Part shown: piece after piece, positions 25,245 to 32,345 of the stretch
Numbering within the stretch: position 1 is the first letter of the stretch
Layout of the letters: each line of letters starts with the position of its first letter
Origin: Helicobacter sp.
GTDB taxonomy: Bacteria; Campylobacterota; Campylobacteria; Campylobacterales; Helicobacteraceae
Direction: 5' to 3'
Assembly: GCA_029264655.1 (NCBI GenBank)
Contig: JARHZY010000144.1
Coordinates: 1 to 32,345 of the forward strand
Length of the DNA stretch: 32,345 bases
The notes under the pieces: model-generated
What the model was told of the DNA's origin: nothing
Databases searched by the model: none
Seen by the model: the letters and a program-made list of their open reading frames with translations, nothing else
Position numbers and translations under genes: made by a program

Positions 25245-26049
25245 TTTCATCTCCTTGTGCTTGAATTTCTTTTGCTATTTCTTCTTGTATTTCCGCCATT
25301 ACAGCTTCTTTTTCATTTTCTGTTATAGGTGCAGCTTCTGTATTCTCTGCCTGTTCTTCACCCTCTACACCATGCATTTCCCGACCTTCTGTAATCGCAT
25401 CACTAATTTCTTTACAAAAGAGTTGGATAGAGCGGATTGCATCATCGTTTCCCGGAATTGGATAATCAATTAAATCTGGATCGCAGTTTGTATCAAGTGG
25501 AGCAACTACTGGAATCCCAAGCCTGCGTGCCTCACCAACAGCAATTTTTTCTTTTAAAGCATCAACAACAAAAAGCATATCAGGAGCTTTTTTGAGATGG
25601 CGTATGCCACCAAGATATTTGTTAAGCTTTTCTTTTTTACGCATAAGCATAAGTTTTTCTTTTTTTGTAAGTAAATCAATTTGCCCGCTTGCCTCCATCT
25701 CTTCGATGATTTCAAGCTTACGCACTGATTTTTTAATAGTGCTAAAATTTGTTAGCATACCACCAAGCCAACGATAATTAACATAAGGTGCATTGACTTT
25801 TTCTGCATATTCTTTTAGTGTATCGCTTTCTTGTTTTTTTGTCCCGACAAACATAATAACTTTGCCTTCACTTGCTGCATCACGCACTATATTATATGTA
25901 TAGCGGAAATAACGTAGTGTTTTTTGTAAGTCAATAATATGGATATTTTTGCGAACACCAAAAATGAATTTTTTCATTTTTGGATTCCAACGTCTTGTTT
26001 GGTGTCCGAAATGCACACCACATTCCAATAAATCTTTCATAGTAACCAT
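25237..26049 (-). CDS. rpsB: 30S ribosomal protein S2
   Basis: Small-subunit protein that docks S1 near the mRNA exit. 270 residues: [20 protein letters not shown] (1-20) and [20 protein letters not shown] (21-40) are typical starts; FVGTKKQ (68-74), [14 protein letters not shown] (92-105) and [20 protein letters not shown] (in ~161-181) follow. The C-terminal ~35 residues form an acidic, Glu-rich tail (from about 232), not conserved in the family. TAAGGAGCTTATGCT precedes the ATG on the minus strand. First gene of the rpsB-tsf operon; tsf begins inside its last codons. Confidence 0.97.
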   Translation of the reverse strand: MVTMKDLLECGVHFGHQTRRWNPKMKKFIFGVRKNIHIIDLQKTLRYFRYTYNIVRDAASEGKVIMFVGTKKQESDTLKEYAEKVNAPYVNYRWLGGMLTNFSTIKKSVRKLEIIEEMEASGQIDLLTKKEKLMLMRKKEKLNKYLGGIRHLKKAPDMLFVVDALKEKIAVGEARRLGIPVVAPLDTNCDPDLIDYPIPGNDDAIRSIQLFCKEISDAITEGREMHGVEGEEQAENTEAAPITENEKEAVMAEIQEEIAKEIQAQGDENA

Positions 26050-26219
26050 AGCATAAGCTCCTTAAAATTTAATATAAATTTTGTGAATTGGTTTTGCCGC
26101 CATGCCCATTAACTCTTTGCTTATTTATATTGCATTTTTGAATGTTCGTTCCTAAAACAATATATAACAAGGAGCAACCAATTTTTAGGATTGGCATGTG
26201 AGTTTTTCACAAAGCTATA

Positions 26220-26225
26220 ATTATA
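26220..26225 (-). promoter_or_regulatory. -10 box of the rpsB-tsf operon
   Basis: TATAAT on the minus strand in TTGTATAATTATAG. The distance to the ATG (about 170 bases) leaves a long leader, as seen for S2 operons that are feedback-controlled in other bacteria; whether it is so here is inference. Confidence 0.45.
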
Positions 26226-26558
26226 CAATAAAAATGTAATTTTGTGTGCTTTTTAAATTTAATTTTATAATTCAAACATATAAATACATAATTTAGTCAT
26301 ATAGGCAAAGTTAAGATGATGAATTTTGCTTTTTCTATAGTTATTTATCTAAAATCTTTGTATTTCAACATAATAAAATAAGAATAAGCATTGCAAGTAA
26401 GCTAATATAAAATATAATAGACGATGGGTTAGTTGCGTTATATATTTATGATTAATTGTTTATTCTATATTAAATATAGCATTTATGTATTTGCATATGC
26501 TAGAAGTAGATAAAAAATGTAAAAATTAGCAAAATGTTCTAATTTTTTATTTTTACGA

Positions 26559-26564
26559 TATAAT
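26559..26564 (+). promoter_or_regulatory. -10 box of mfd
   Basis: ACGATATAATTCAAG with TATAAT 42 bases before the ATG at 26606. No strong ribosome site follows, which suggests low expression. Confidence 0.4.
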
Positions 26565-26605
26565 TCAAGCTTATTTGTGATTAAAATTTTATTTATGGTT
26601 ATTTT

Positions 26606-29600
26606 ATGTTTTATATTCAAAGTTCTATTTATGAATTTTTTACACACGAAGATCCTAATTGCATAGTATGTGCTTTGCAGGATTTAGCACATTGTGATAT
26701 TGTCCAAACACAAATCCGCATAAAACAACAAAGCACTAAAGTGATACCGCAACAGACAAATACTAATTATGAGGAATTGCTTGCATTTTGGCAATCACAT
26801 GCCAAAGAGCAGCAAAGCTTAACTACTTTATTAGAATATAGCCAAATACTTCCTTTCCAACAATGTGCTATAAAGAATCAATTTTTAACAAATGTAAAAT
26901 TCCCACAAATTTTTGTTTGTTCAAGCGAGGAAAGTTTGCTTGCCTATCAAGCATTATGTGCCCTTACAACATTACAACATAAGCATAATACACCCAAAGA
27001 GCAACAACTTCCTATTTTGTTGCCAGATATTCGATTAAGTCCTTTTGATAGCACACAAAGCTTTTATGAAGAATTTCATGAGCTTTTTGCAAAATTAGCA
27101 TTATGGTATGAAAATGATTGCCAACAAATACTTATTAGTCCGCCACATACGCTTATGGCATTTATGCCTACTAAAGCATTATTACATAGTTTTTGTGTGC
27201 ATACGAGGCAACATATTGTTGTGAAAGATTTTATAGCAACATTACTGCATTATGGGTATGAGCATGTGGAGATTGTTGAAATGCAAGGTGAATTTTCACA
27301 TCGCGGTGATATTATTGATATTTTTATCCCAAACTTCGAATTTCCTGTGCGTATTAGTCTTTTTGATACAGAGATTGAAGAGATTATCTTTTTCAATCAT
27401 GAAACACAACTAAGTAGAGATGAAGCACTAGAGAGCTTAAAAATCTATCCAGCAATGTTTAGCCTAAATGCAGAACAACATATATATTTGGAATCTTGTA
27501 TTGCAAAGCTACAAAATACTATAGAACATAATATTAATGCATTTGGATTTTGGTTTTTAAAGGAGATTGGAGGTATTAATTTATTAGCTACATATAGTCA
27601 TATTTTTACACCAAAAGCACTAAGCGAATATCTTGTAAATCTTGAGTTTGTGATGCCAGAGATTTTGCCATCTATAACACATAAATTTGCAGTCTTGCAA
27701 GATGCAATGCATTTTAAAGATATTGAACCATTAAAAGCAAACCAACTCCACAATATGCTAAAGCTTAATAGTAATAAAGCAATCACAATTTTAAGCCCTA
27801 CAAATGCCATGCTTAAAAGCTATAATCTTGAATCCTTTGGTATAAAAACTAGAAATATTATTACGCCATTTTATTTACATATCATTGCCGAACATACATT
27901 ATTCATTAGTTTGCAAAAACCACAAAGCACACGCAAGAGACGCGTGAAATTAGAGTTAGATACTCTAAAAGTTGGTGAATATGTGGTGCATAATGAATAT
28001 GGGGTTGGAATCTTTGAATCCATAAAGCAAGTAAGTATTATGGGTGGGCTTAAAGACTTTATTAGCATTGTGTATGCAAATGATGATAGATTACTTTTGC
28101 CTGTTGAAAATCTCAATATGATTGAAAAATATAGTGCATATGATTCTATTGCAAAGATAGATAAGCTAGGTAAGTCAAGCTTCTTGCGATTAAAAGATTC
28201 TATCAAAGAAAAGCTATTTGCTATTGCCAATGAGATTATTCGCTTGCAAGCACAAAGAGAATTGAATAAAGGGGTTATGTTATCAATTGACACACCAGAA
28301 CAAATAGCAGCGATGAGTGCTTTTGAAGCAAAACGAGGCTTTATGCTTACAGATGATCAGAATCTTGCTATAAAGGAAAGTTTAAAAGATTTAAAAAGTG
28401 GCATCATTATGGATAGATTGCTTAATGGTGATGTGGGATTTGGCAAAACAGAAGTGGCAATGAGTCTTTGTTTTGCAAGTGCATTGAATGGTTATAATAG
28501 CATTGTGCTTGTGCCTACAACTTTACTTTGTAGCCAGCATTTTGAAAGTTTTAGCGAACGTATGCATAATACGAAATTGCCAAATGGACAATATTTATAT
28601 GTTACTAAAATAGATAGATTTACAACACTTACACAAAAAAAGACGATACAACAAAATCTCAAAGATTCTATACAAGTAATTATTGGCACGCACGCACTTT
28701 TTAATCTTACAATAGAGAATCTTGGACTTATGGTTATTGATGAAGAGCATAAATTTGGAGTAAAACAAAAAGAGCTTTTAAAGCAAAAAAGTCTTACAAC
28801 ACATGTCCTTTCTATGTCAGCGACACCTATTCCACGCACATTAAATATGGCATATTCTAAGCTTAAAGCTATTAGTGAATTGAAAACCCCACCATTTTTT
28901 AAACAAGAAGGAAAAACCTTTGTCAAGATAAAACAAGATTCGCTTATTAAAGAAGTTATTTTACGAGAATTGAGACGCGGTGGGCAAATCTTTTATATAT
29001 TTAACAATATTGCAAAAATAAGCACAATAAAAAATTATTTACTTGATTTATTGCCACAACTTAGAATCTTAATATTGCATTCCCAAGTGAATCCCAAAGA
29101 TACAGAAAAAGGCATGCTTGCATTTTTACAGAAGGAATATGACCTTTTGTTATGCACTTCAATTGTAGAATCAGGTATTCACCTGCCCAATGCAAACACA
29201 ATTATAATTGATGAAGCTCATAATTTTGGTATTGCTGATTTACACCAATTAAGAGGACGTGTTGGTAGGGGCAAACATGTTGGCTTTTGCTATCTTTTAA
29301 CACATGAAAATATTACACAGGAAGCAGCAAAAAGACTACTCTCTTTAGAAAAAAATTCTTACCTTGGCAGTGGAGCTGCATTAGCCTATCATGATCTAGA
29401 GATTCGTGGTGGTGGTAATTTGCTTGGTGAAGCCCAAAGTGGGCATATTAAGCAGGTTGGTTTTGGCATGTATGTGCGTATGCTTGAGGATACATTGCAA
29501 AGTCTTTTGCAAAGTGAGCAATATGAGCAAAAAGTAGATATTAAGCTTTCAGTATCAGCTTTTTTAAATGAAAGTTTGGTGGCTAGCGAACGCATGAGGC

Positions 29601-29902
29601 TTGATTTATACCGCCGTTTATCACAAGTAAAAAATGAATTTGAGGTGCGTGAAATTGAAGGGGAAATTGAACAACGTTTTGGGAAGCTTGATAAATATAG
29701 TTTGCAATTTTTAGAAATTATTATTATTAAAACACTTGCCTTAAAACTTGGTATCAAGTCAATTACAAATATAGGATACAATATTAATCTAATAGGGCAT
29801 GATGATACACGCATTACTTTACAATCTCCAACAAAAGATGATGATGATATATTACTAACAATTACAACAAAATTAAAAACACTTTTGCAAGTAGTAAATT
29901 AA
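26606..29902 (+). CDS. mfd: Transcription-repair coupling factor Mfd
   Basis: ATP-driven translocase that removes RNA polymerase stalled at DNA lesions and recruits UvrA. 1098 residues, between H. pylori and E. coli lengths. An N-terminal UvrB-like part (~1-430, with HRGDIIDIFIPN near 232) is followed by the polymerase-interaction domain (~452-510: VGEYVVHNEYGVGIFESIKQ). The SF2 helicase motor comes next: GDVGFGKTEVAM (Walker A, ~608), DEEHKFGV (~711), SATPIPRTLN (~737) and QLRGRVGRG (~880). The C-terminal TRCF domain (~980-1080: LNESLVASERMRLDLYRRLS) comes last. All helicase motifs are present. The ATG has only T-rich sequence before it; an ATG at 26595 is out of frame. A stand-alone transcript. 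Confidence 0.97.
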   Translation: MFYIQSSIYEFFTHEDPNCIVCALQDLAHCDIVQTQIRIKQQSTKVIPQQTNTNYEELLAFWQSHAKEQQSLTTLLEYSQILPFQQCAIKNQFLTNVKFPQIFVCSSEESLLAYQALCALTTLQHKHNTPKEQQLPILLPDIRLSPFDSTQSFYEEFHELFAKLALWYENDCQQILISPPHTLMAFMPTKALLHSFCVHTRQHIVVKDFIATLLHYGYEHVEIVEMQGEFSHRGDIIDIFIPNFEFPVRISLFDTEIEEIIFFNHETQLSRDEALESLKIYPAMFSLNAEQHIYLESCIAKLQNTIEHNINAFGFWFLKEIGGINLLATYSHIFTPKALSEYLVNLEFVMPEILPSITHKFAVLQDAMHFKDIEPLKANQLHNMLKLNSNKAITILSPTNAMLKSYNLESFGIKTRNIITPFYLHIIAEHTLFISLQKPQSTRKRRVKLELDTLKVGEYVVHNEYGVGIFESIKQVSIMGGLKDFISIVYANDDRLLLPVENLNMIEKYSAYDSIAKIDKLGKSSFLRLKDSIKEKLFAIANEIIRLQAQRELNKGVMLSIDTPEQIAAMSAFEAKRGFMLTDDQNLAIKESLKDLKSGIIMDRLLNGDVGFGKTEVAMSLCFASALNGYNSIVLVPTTLLCSQHFESFSERMHNTKLPNGQYLYVTKIDRFTTLTQKKTIQQNLKDSIQVIIGTHALFNLTIENLGLMVIDEEHKFGVKQKELLKQKSLTTHVLSMSATPIPRTLNMAYSKLKAISELKTPPFFKQEGKTFVKIKQDSLIKEVILRELRRGGQIFYIFNNIAKISTIKNYLLDLLPQLRILILHSQVNPKDTEKGMLAFLQKEYDLLLCTSIVESGIHLPNANTIIIDEAHNFGIADLHQLRGRVGRGKHVGFCYLLTHENITQEAAKRLLSLEKNSYLGSGAALAYHDLEIRGGGNLLGEAQSGHIKQVGFGMYVRMLEDTLQSLLQSEQYEQKVDIKLSVSAFLNESLVASERMRLDLYRRLSQVKNEFEVREIEGEIEQRFGKLDKYSLQFLEIIIIKTLALKLGIKSITNIGYNINLIGHDDTRITLQSPTKDDDDILLTITTKLKTLLQVVN

Positions 29903-30319
29903 GTATGATAAATTATATTTTCTCATGTCTTTAAAATAATAAGGGGTATTTTATGCATGTTAAAAGATATTATAAAGCATGTATGAATATTTAATGGTTT
30001 TCTATATTGAAGATTCTATAAAATGGCGATATTATAGAGCAAGCTTCTTGGAATCTAGAGTTAAATATAATAAAATTCACGCCATTTATTCCCTACTTAA
30101 ACTCAATTTAGCTAAAACAGATACATTATACAAAATCTTTAATAGTAACTTTATAAAGCTATCTTCTTTATTATTGGATACTATGAAAAAATCTTTTATT
30201 TCTTAACATTAAAAGTTTTAGTAGTTTTCATTATAACTTAGCTTGCATGGTATCTTTTGCAAAACTTTTGCAAGTATTTGTGTATAATGGCATAATAAAA
30301 ATATATTACAAGGAATAGT
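29903..30319. other. Intergenic region after mfd
   Basis: 417 bases. A 75-codon plus-strand frame (29979-30206) has no ribosome site and no recognisable similarity; I do not call it. The end carries the palindrome and promoter of the next gene (30257-30288). Confidence 0.5.
30257..30288 (+). promoter_or_regulatory. Promoter with a 17-base palindromic operator candidate
   Basis: TTGCAAAA-C-TTTTGCAA (30257-30273) is a perfect 8-base inverted repeat with a one-base centre. It lies 9 bases before TGTATAAT (30281-30288, -10 box at 30283-30288), so it covers the -35 region of the gene at 30320, where a dimeric repressor could act. A 9-base direct repeat CTTTTGCAA (30254-30262, 30265-30273) overlaps it. 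Confidence 0.5.
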
Positions 30320-30847
30320 ATGCAAGTTTATACAAATCTTGGTAAAATATATCGTATATGGGTAAGCCTTTTCATTGGTATTATCGTTGGGGCTATAGGT
30401 GGTATCATGCGGATTGGATGGGAGATTTTATTCCCCCTACATTTACAAACAACTCTAAATACACAAGCCCAATATATATTACAATTATTGCATATTAGCC
30501 CTGAAAATTTAAAGCTATATTATGTATTTGCAAATGGCTATGAATGGCATGTCTTATATTTGGCATGGCAATTTGGCTTTTCTATTTTTTTTAGTTTATG
30601 CTATATTTTAGTTGCAGAATTTTGGTTGCGTCTTAAATTTGGACATGGAATCTTTTATGGCGTTATCTTATGGTTTTGTGTCTATGTTTTATTTTTACCT
30701 TTACTTGGTTTTGTTGCACCAAGCGCAGATTCTGCAATGCGTTATTATAGCAGTAGCCTTATAGAATCATTATTGTGGATATGGCTTATTGAGCTTACTC
30801 GCAGAGATTTACGCAATAGAATCACACAAGAGCGAGATCCATTTTAA
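30320..30847 (+). CDS. YagU-like (DUF1440) inner-membrane protein
   Basis: 175 residues with four likely membrane helices (~13-30, ~75-100, ~108-130, ~147-160). The strongest link to E. coli YagU is the C-terminus: LIELTRRDLRNRITQERDPF (156-175) matches the YagU ending SIEIIRRDLRNRITHEPDP almost residue for residue. VAEFWLRLKFGHGIFYG (98-114) and the PLLGFVAP loop (127-134) fit too. E. coli YagU has been tied to acid resistance, but the biochemical role is unknown. CAAGGAATAGT precedes the ATG. It stands alone with its own promoter carrying a palindrome, suggesting that expression is conditional. Confidence 0.8.
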   Translation: MQVYTNLGKIYRIWVSLFIGIIVGAIGGIMRIGWEILFPLHLQTTLNTQAQYILQLLHISPENLKLYYVFANGYEWHVLYLAWQFGFSIFFSLCYILVAEFWLRLKFGHGIFYGVILWFCVYVLFLPLLGFVAPSADSAMRYYSSSLIESLLWIWLIELTRRDLRNRITQERDPF

Positions 30848-30932
30848 TTTATATGAAATATTATTTGGTATAATCTATAAGAGATTAAATGAAAAAGAGT
30901 AATAGCTCCTTAATCTCTTATGTATATAAAAA

Positions 30933-30941
30933 TGCTATAAT
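30933..30941 (+). promoter_or_regulatory. Extended -10 box of asd
   Basis: TGCTATAAT, a perfect extended -10 sequence, 32 bases before the GTG start at 30973. A second TATAAT lies at 30869-30874. Confidence 0.5.
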
Positions 30942-30972
30942 AAAAAATTGATTTTCTTCAGAAAGGATAAAT

Positions 30973-31992
30973 GTGGCAATTAAAGAATTTGTAGTAGGTG
31001 TTGTCGGAGTTACAGGGGCTGTTGGTGAGGAATTATTACGCATTTTAGATGAGAGGTCTTTCCCTGTAAAAAAGATTGTTCCACTTGCAAGTGCGCGTAG
31101 TGCAGGTGAAGAAGTTGTATTTGGTAATGAGAAACTTCGTGTATTAGAAACAACAGATTCTGTATTTAAAGATGAAGGTATTGAGATTGCTTTTTTCAGT
31201 GCTGGCTCTAGTGTGAGCGAAAGATTTGCTAAAAGTGCCACAGAGGCAGGAGCACTTGTTATTGATAATACAAGCTTTTTTCGTATGCATGATTCTATCC
31301 CTCTTGTTGTGCCAGAAGTTAATCCACAAGATATTAAAAAAGATTCTACAATTATCGCAAATCCCAATTGCTCTACAATACAAATGGTGCATGTGCTTGC
31401 TCCACTACATAAAGCATTTGGTATAGAGCGTGTTGATGTAAGCACTTATCAAGCTGTAAGTGGTGCAGGCAAAAAAGGCATGGAAGAGCTAGTTATGCAA
31501 ATGCAACAATTCTTTGCATTTGAGCTTGATAATGCCATACCAAAAGCATTTCAACATAGAATTGCACTCAATCTTATCCCCCATATTGATATTTTTCTTG
31601 ATAATGGTTACACCAAAGAAGAAATGAAAATGATAAATGAAAGTCAAAAAATCATGCATGCATCCTTTGAGATTGCTGCAACATGTGTGCGTGTGCCAAT
31701 TTTACGCAGCCATAGTGAAACTTTGAGTATTCGTTTTAAAAATGAAGTAAATGCAAATCAAGCAAGAGAAATTTTACAAAATGCAGAAAGCGTGGTAGTA
31801 GTGGATAATCCTAAACAAAATGAATATCCCATGCCACTTATTGCCACAGATACTGATGAAACTTTTGTTGGTAGAATACGCGAAGATACTTATAATAAAC
31901 ATATTTTGCATTTATTTTGTGTAGCTGATCAAGTGCGTGTTGGTGCAGCTACAAATGCTATTCGTATTGCTGAAAAATGGATTGCACTTTAA
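30973..31992 (+). CDS. asd: Aspartate-semialdehyde dehydrogenase
   Basis: Reduces beta-aspartyl phosphate to aspartate semialdehyde with NADPH, the branch point to diaminopimelate (cell wall), lysine, threonine and methionine. 339 residues, normal. The NADP loop is GVTGAVGEE (12-20), the catalytic cysteine is Cys133 in NPNCSTIQM (130-138), substrate-binding QAVSGAGKKGMEE follows at 160-172, and the catalytic His is His247 in VPILRSHSET (241-250, with Arg245). The start is GTG, 5 bases after AAAGGA; the overlapping ATG at 30971 is out of frame. All active-site residues are present. Single gene, own promoter. Confidence 0.96.
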   Translation: MAIKEFVVGVVGVTGAVGEELLRILDERSFPVKKIVPLASARSAGEEVVFGNEKLRVLETTDSVFKDEGIEIAFFSAGSSVSERFAKSATEAGALVIDNTSFFRMHDSIPLVVPEVNPQDIKKDSTIIANPNCSTIQMVHVLAPLHKAFGIERVDVSTYQAVSGAGKKGMEELVMQMQQFFAFELDNAIPKAFQHRIALNLIPHIDIFLDNGYTKEEMKMINESQKIMHASFEIAATCVRVPILRSHSETLSIRFKNEVNANQAREILQNAESVVVVDNPKQNEYPMPLIATDTDETFVGRIREDTYNKHILHLFCVADQVRVGAATNAIRIAEKWIAL

Positions 31993-32120
31993 AGTATTGA
32001 ATGGTGTTTGTTTCAAAAGATTATATAAGTATTTATATATGAAAAGCAAATGACAAATAGATAAAAACCTCTCTATAGAATAACAAAATAACTTTAAACC
32101 TTTATTTAACACAATTAAGA

Positions 32121-32126
32121 TAAAAT
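32121..32126 (+). promoter_or_regulatory. Candidate -10 box of the Sel1-repeat gene
   Basis: TAAAAT 28 bases before the ATG at 32154, ahead of the ribosome site TAGGAGAG. Confidence 0.3.
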
Positions 32127-32153
32127 TCTCTTATTTTTTATAGGAGAGTTTTT

Positions 32154-32345
32154 ATGCGATACATAATGATTACTATGATATTTTGTATAGCTAGTTTGTT
32201 TGCTAATGATATAAAAGGGTTATCAAAAGCATGCAGTGTAAAAGATGCAAATGCGTGTTTTAAACTTGCTAAATTATATGATGAAGGAAAAGATGTAAAG
32301 CAAAATTACGCAAAAGCAAGAGAGTTATACACAAAAGCATGTGAT
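32154..32345 (+). CDS. Secreted Sel1-repeat (Hcp-like) protein, N-terminal part
   Basis: Only the first 64 codons are in the window. They begin with a signal peptide (MRYIMITMIFCIASLFA, residues 1-17) after TAGGAGAG. The next part, LSKACSVKDANACFKLAKLY (22-41) then DEGKDVKQNYAKARELYTKACD (42-63), is the start of a Sel1-like repeat array with the Cys spacing of Helicobacter cysteine-rich proteins. These are secreted solenoid proteins whose repeats are each clamped by a disulfide; some bind beta-lactams or act on host cells. The number of repeats and so the family member cannot be seen. Confidence 0.85.
   Translation, partial: MRYIMITMIFCIASLFANDIKGLSKACSVKDANACFKLAKLYDEGKDVKQNYAKARELYTKACD

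Larger units (their letters stand above)
26050..26605. other. Divergent control region of rpsB-tsf and mfd
   Basis: 556 bases without a gene. On the minus strand a TATAAT at 26220-26225 predicts a leader of about 165 bases before rpsB; a CCAAT...ATTGG pair (26177-26193) lies in it. The mfd promoter is at the other end. The middle part (26230-26540) shows nothing specific. Confidence 0.55.

Noticed and set aside
25245-25250. ATG 25250 as the tsf start
   Set aside because: It directly touches AAGGAG; the second ATG (25244) has 6-base spacing.
29979-30206. 75-codon frame after mfd
   Set aside because: No ribosome site and no recognisable motif; a nearby AAGGGG site serves only a 13-codon frame at 29953.
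1-32345. tRNA, rRNA, CRISPR arrays, insertion sequences and prophage genes
   Set aside because: I looked for T-loop-like sequence (GGTTCGAATC type), regularly spaced repeats and transposase or integrase motifs and saw none; small or divergent RNAs cannot be excluded by eye.

Overview
The window looks like a chromosomal segment of a low-GC Helicobacter (Campylobacterota). I infer this from the strong AT bias and from a set of genes typical of that group: chemoreceptors with the Helicobacter-type signalling hairpin, a pseudaminic-acid (Pse) block, a coaD-tmk-ComF-like cluster, a periplasmic alpha-carbonic anhydrase, a short RecO, and a Sel1-repeat (Hcp-like) cysteine-rich protein. It is not H. 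pylori itself: it also carries a DctA-type transporter, a glutathionylspermidine-synthase-family ligase and a YagU-like membrane protein, and roughly a quarter of the window (about 8.9 kb by my sum of gaps) is non-coding, which is loose for this group. No tRNA, rRNA, CRISPR array, transposase or phage gene was recognised.

Layout. 1-2154: the end of what may be a chemoreceptor array, with a 36-codon chemoreceptor 5' remnant followed by a full dCache chemoreceptor. 2545-3714: a glutathionylspermidine-synthase-family ATP-grasp ligase behind its own promoter. 4324-6862: pseF, then one gene encoding PseG and PseH as a single chain, covering three steps of CMP-Pse synthesis for flagellin glycosylation. 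7683-9773: a second dCache chemoreceptor. 10363-12560: a tight plus-strand cluster of a small membrane protein, coaD (CoA), tmk (dTTP) and a ComF-like phosphoribosyltransferase. 12753-14183: an unnamed protein with an OB-like N-terminus, a helical middle and a degenerate receiver-like C-terminus. 15090-16496: a dicarboxylate/amino acid:cation symporter.

17471-18199 (minus): periplasmic alpha-carbonic anhydrase. 18638-19792: secreted M23 (LytM) peptidoglycan peptidase. 19806-20136 (minus): a broken, phase-variable glycosyltransferase start with a G12 tract. 20421-22214: menaquinone methyltransferase (ubiE/menG), recO and ridA. 22215-24065: the largest gene-free stretch. 24066-26049 (minus): the rpsB-tsf operon, with EF-Ts carrying an unusual N-terminal extension. 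26606-29902: mfd. 30320-30847: YagU-like membrane protein. 30973-31992: asd. 32154-end: start of a secreted Sel1-repeat protein cut by the window edge.

The main themes are motility and surface: two chemoreceptors, flagellin sugar synthesis and a contingency-type glycosyltransferase relic. They are set among housekeeping genes (translation factors, nucleotide and CoA synthesis, menaquinone, DNA repair, amino-acid synthesis). The most informative oddities are the phase-variable glycosyltransferase remnant, the PseG-PseH fusion, the extended EF-Ts, the OB/pseudo-receiver protein, several palindromic sites next to promoters, and an apparent excess of the hexamer GATTCT/AGAATC.
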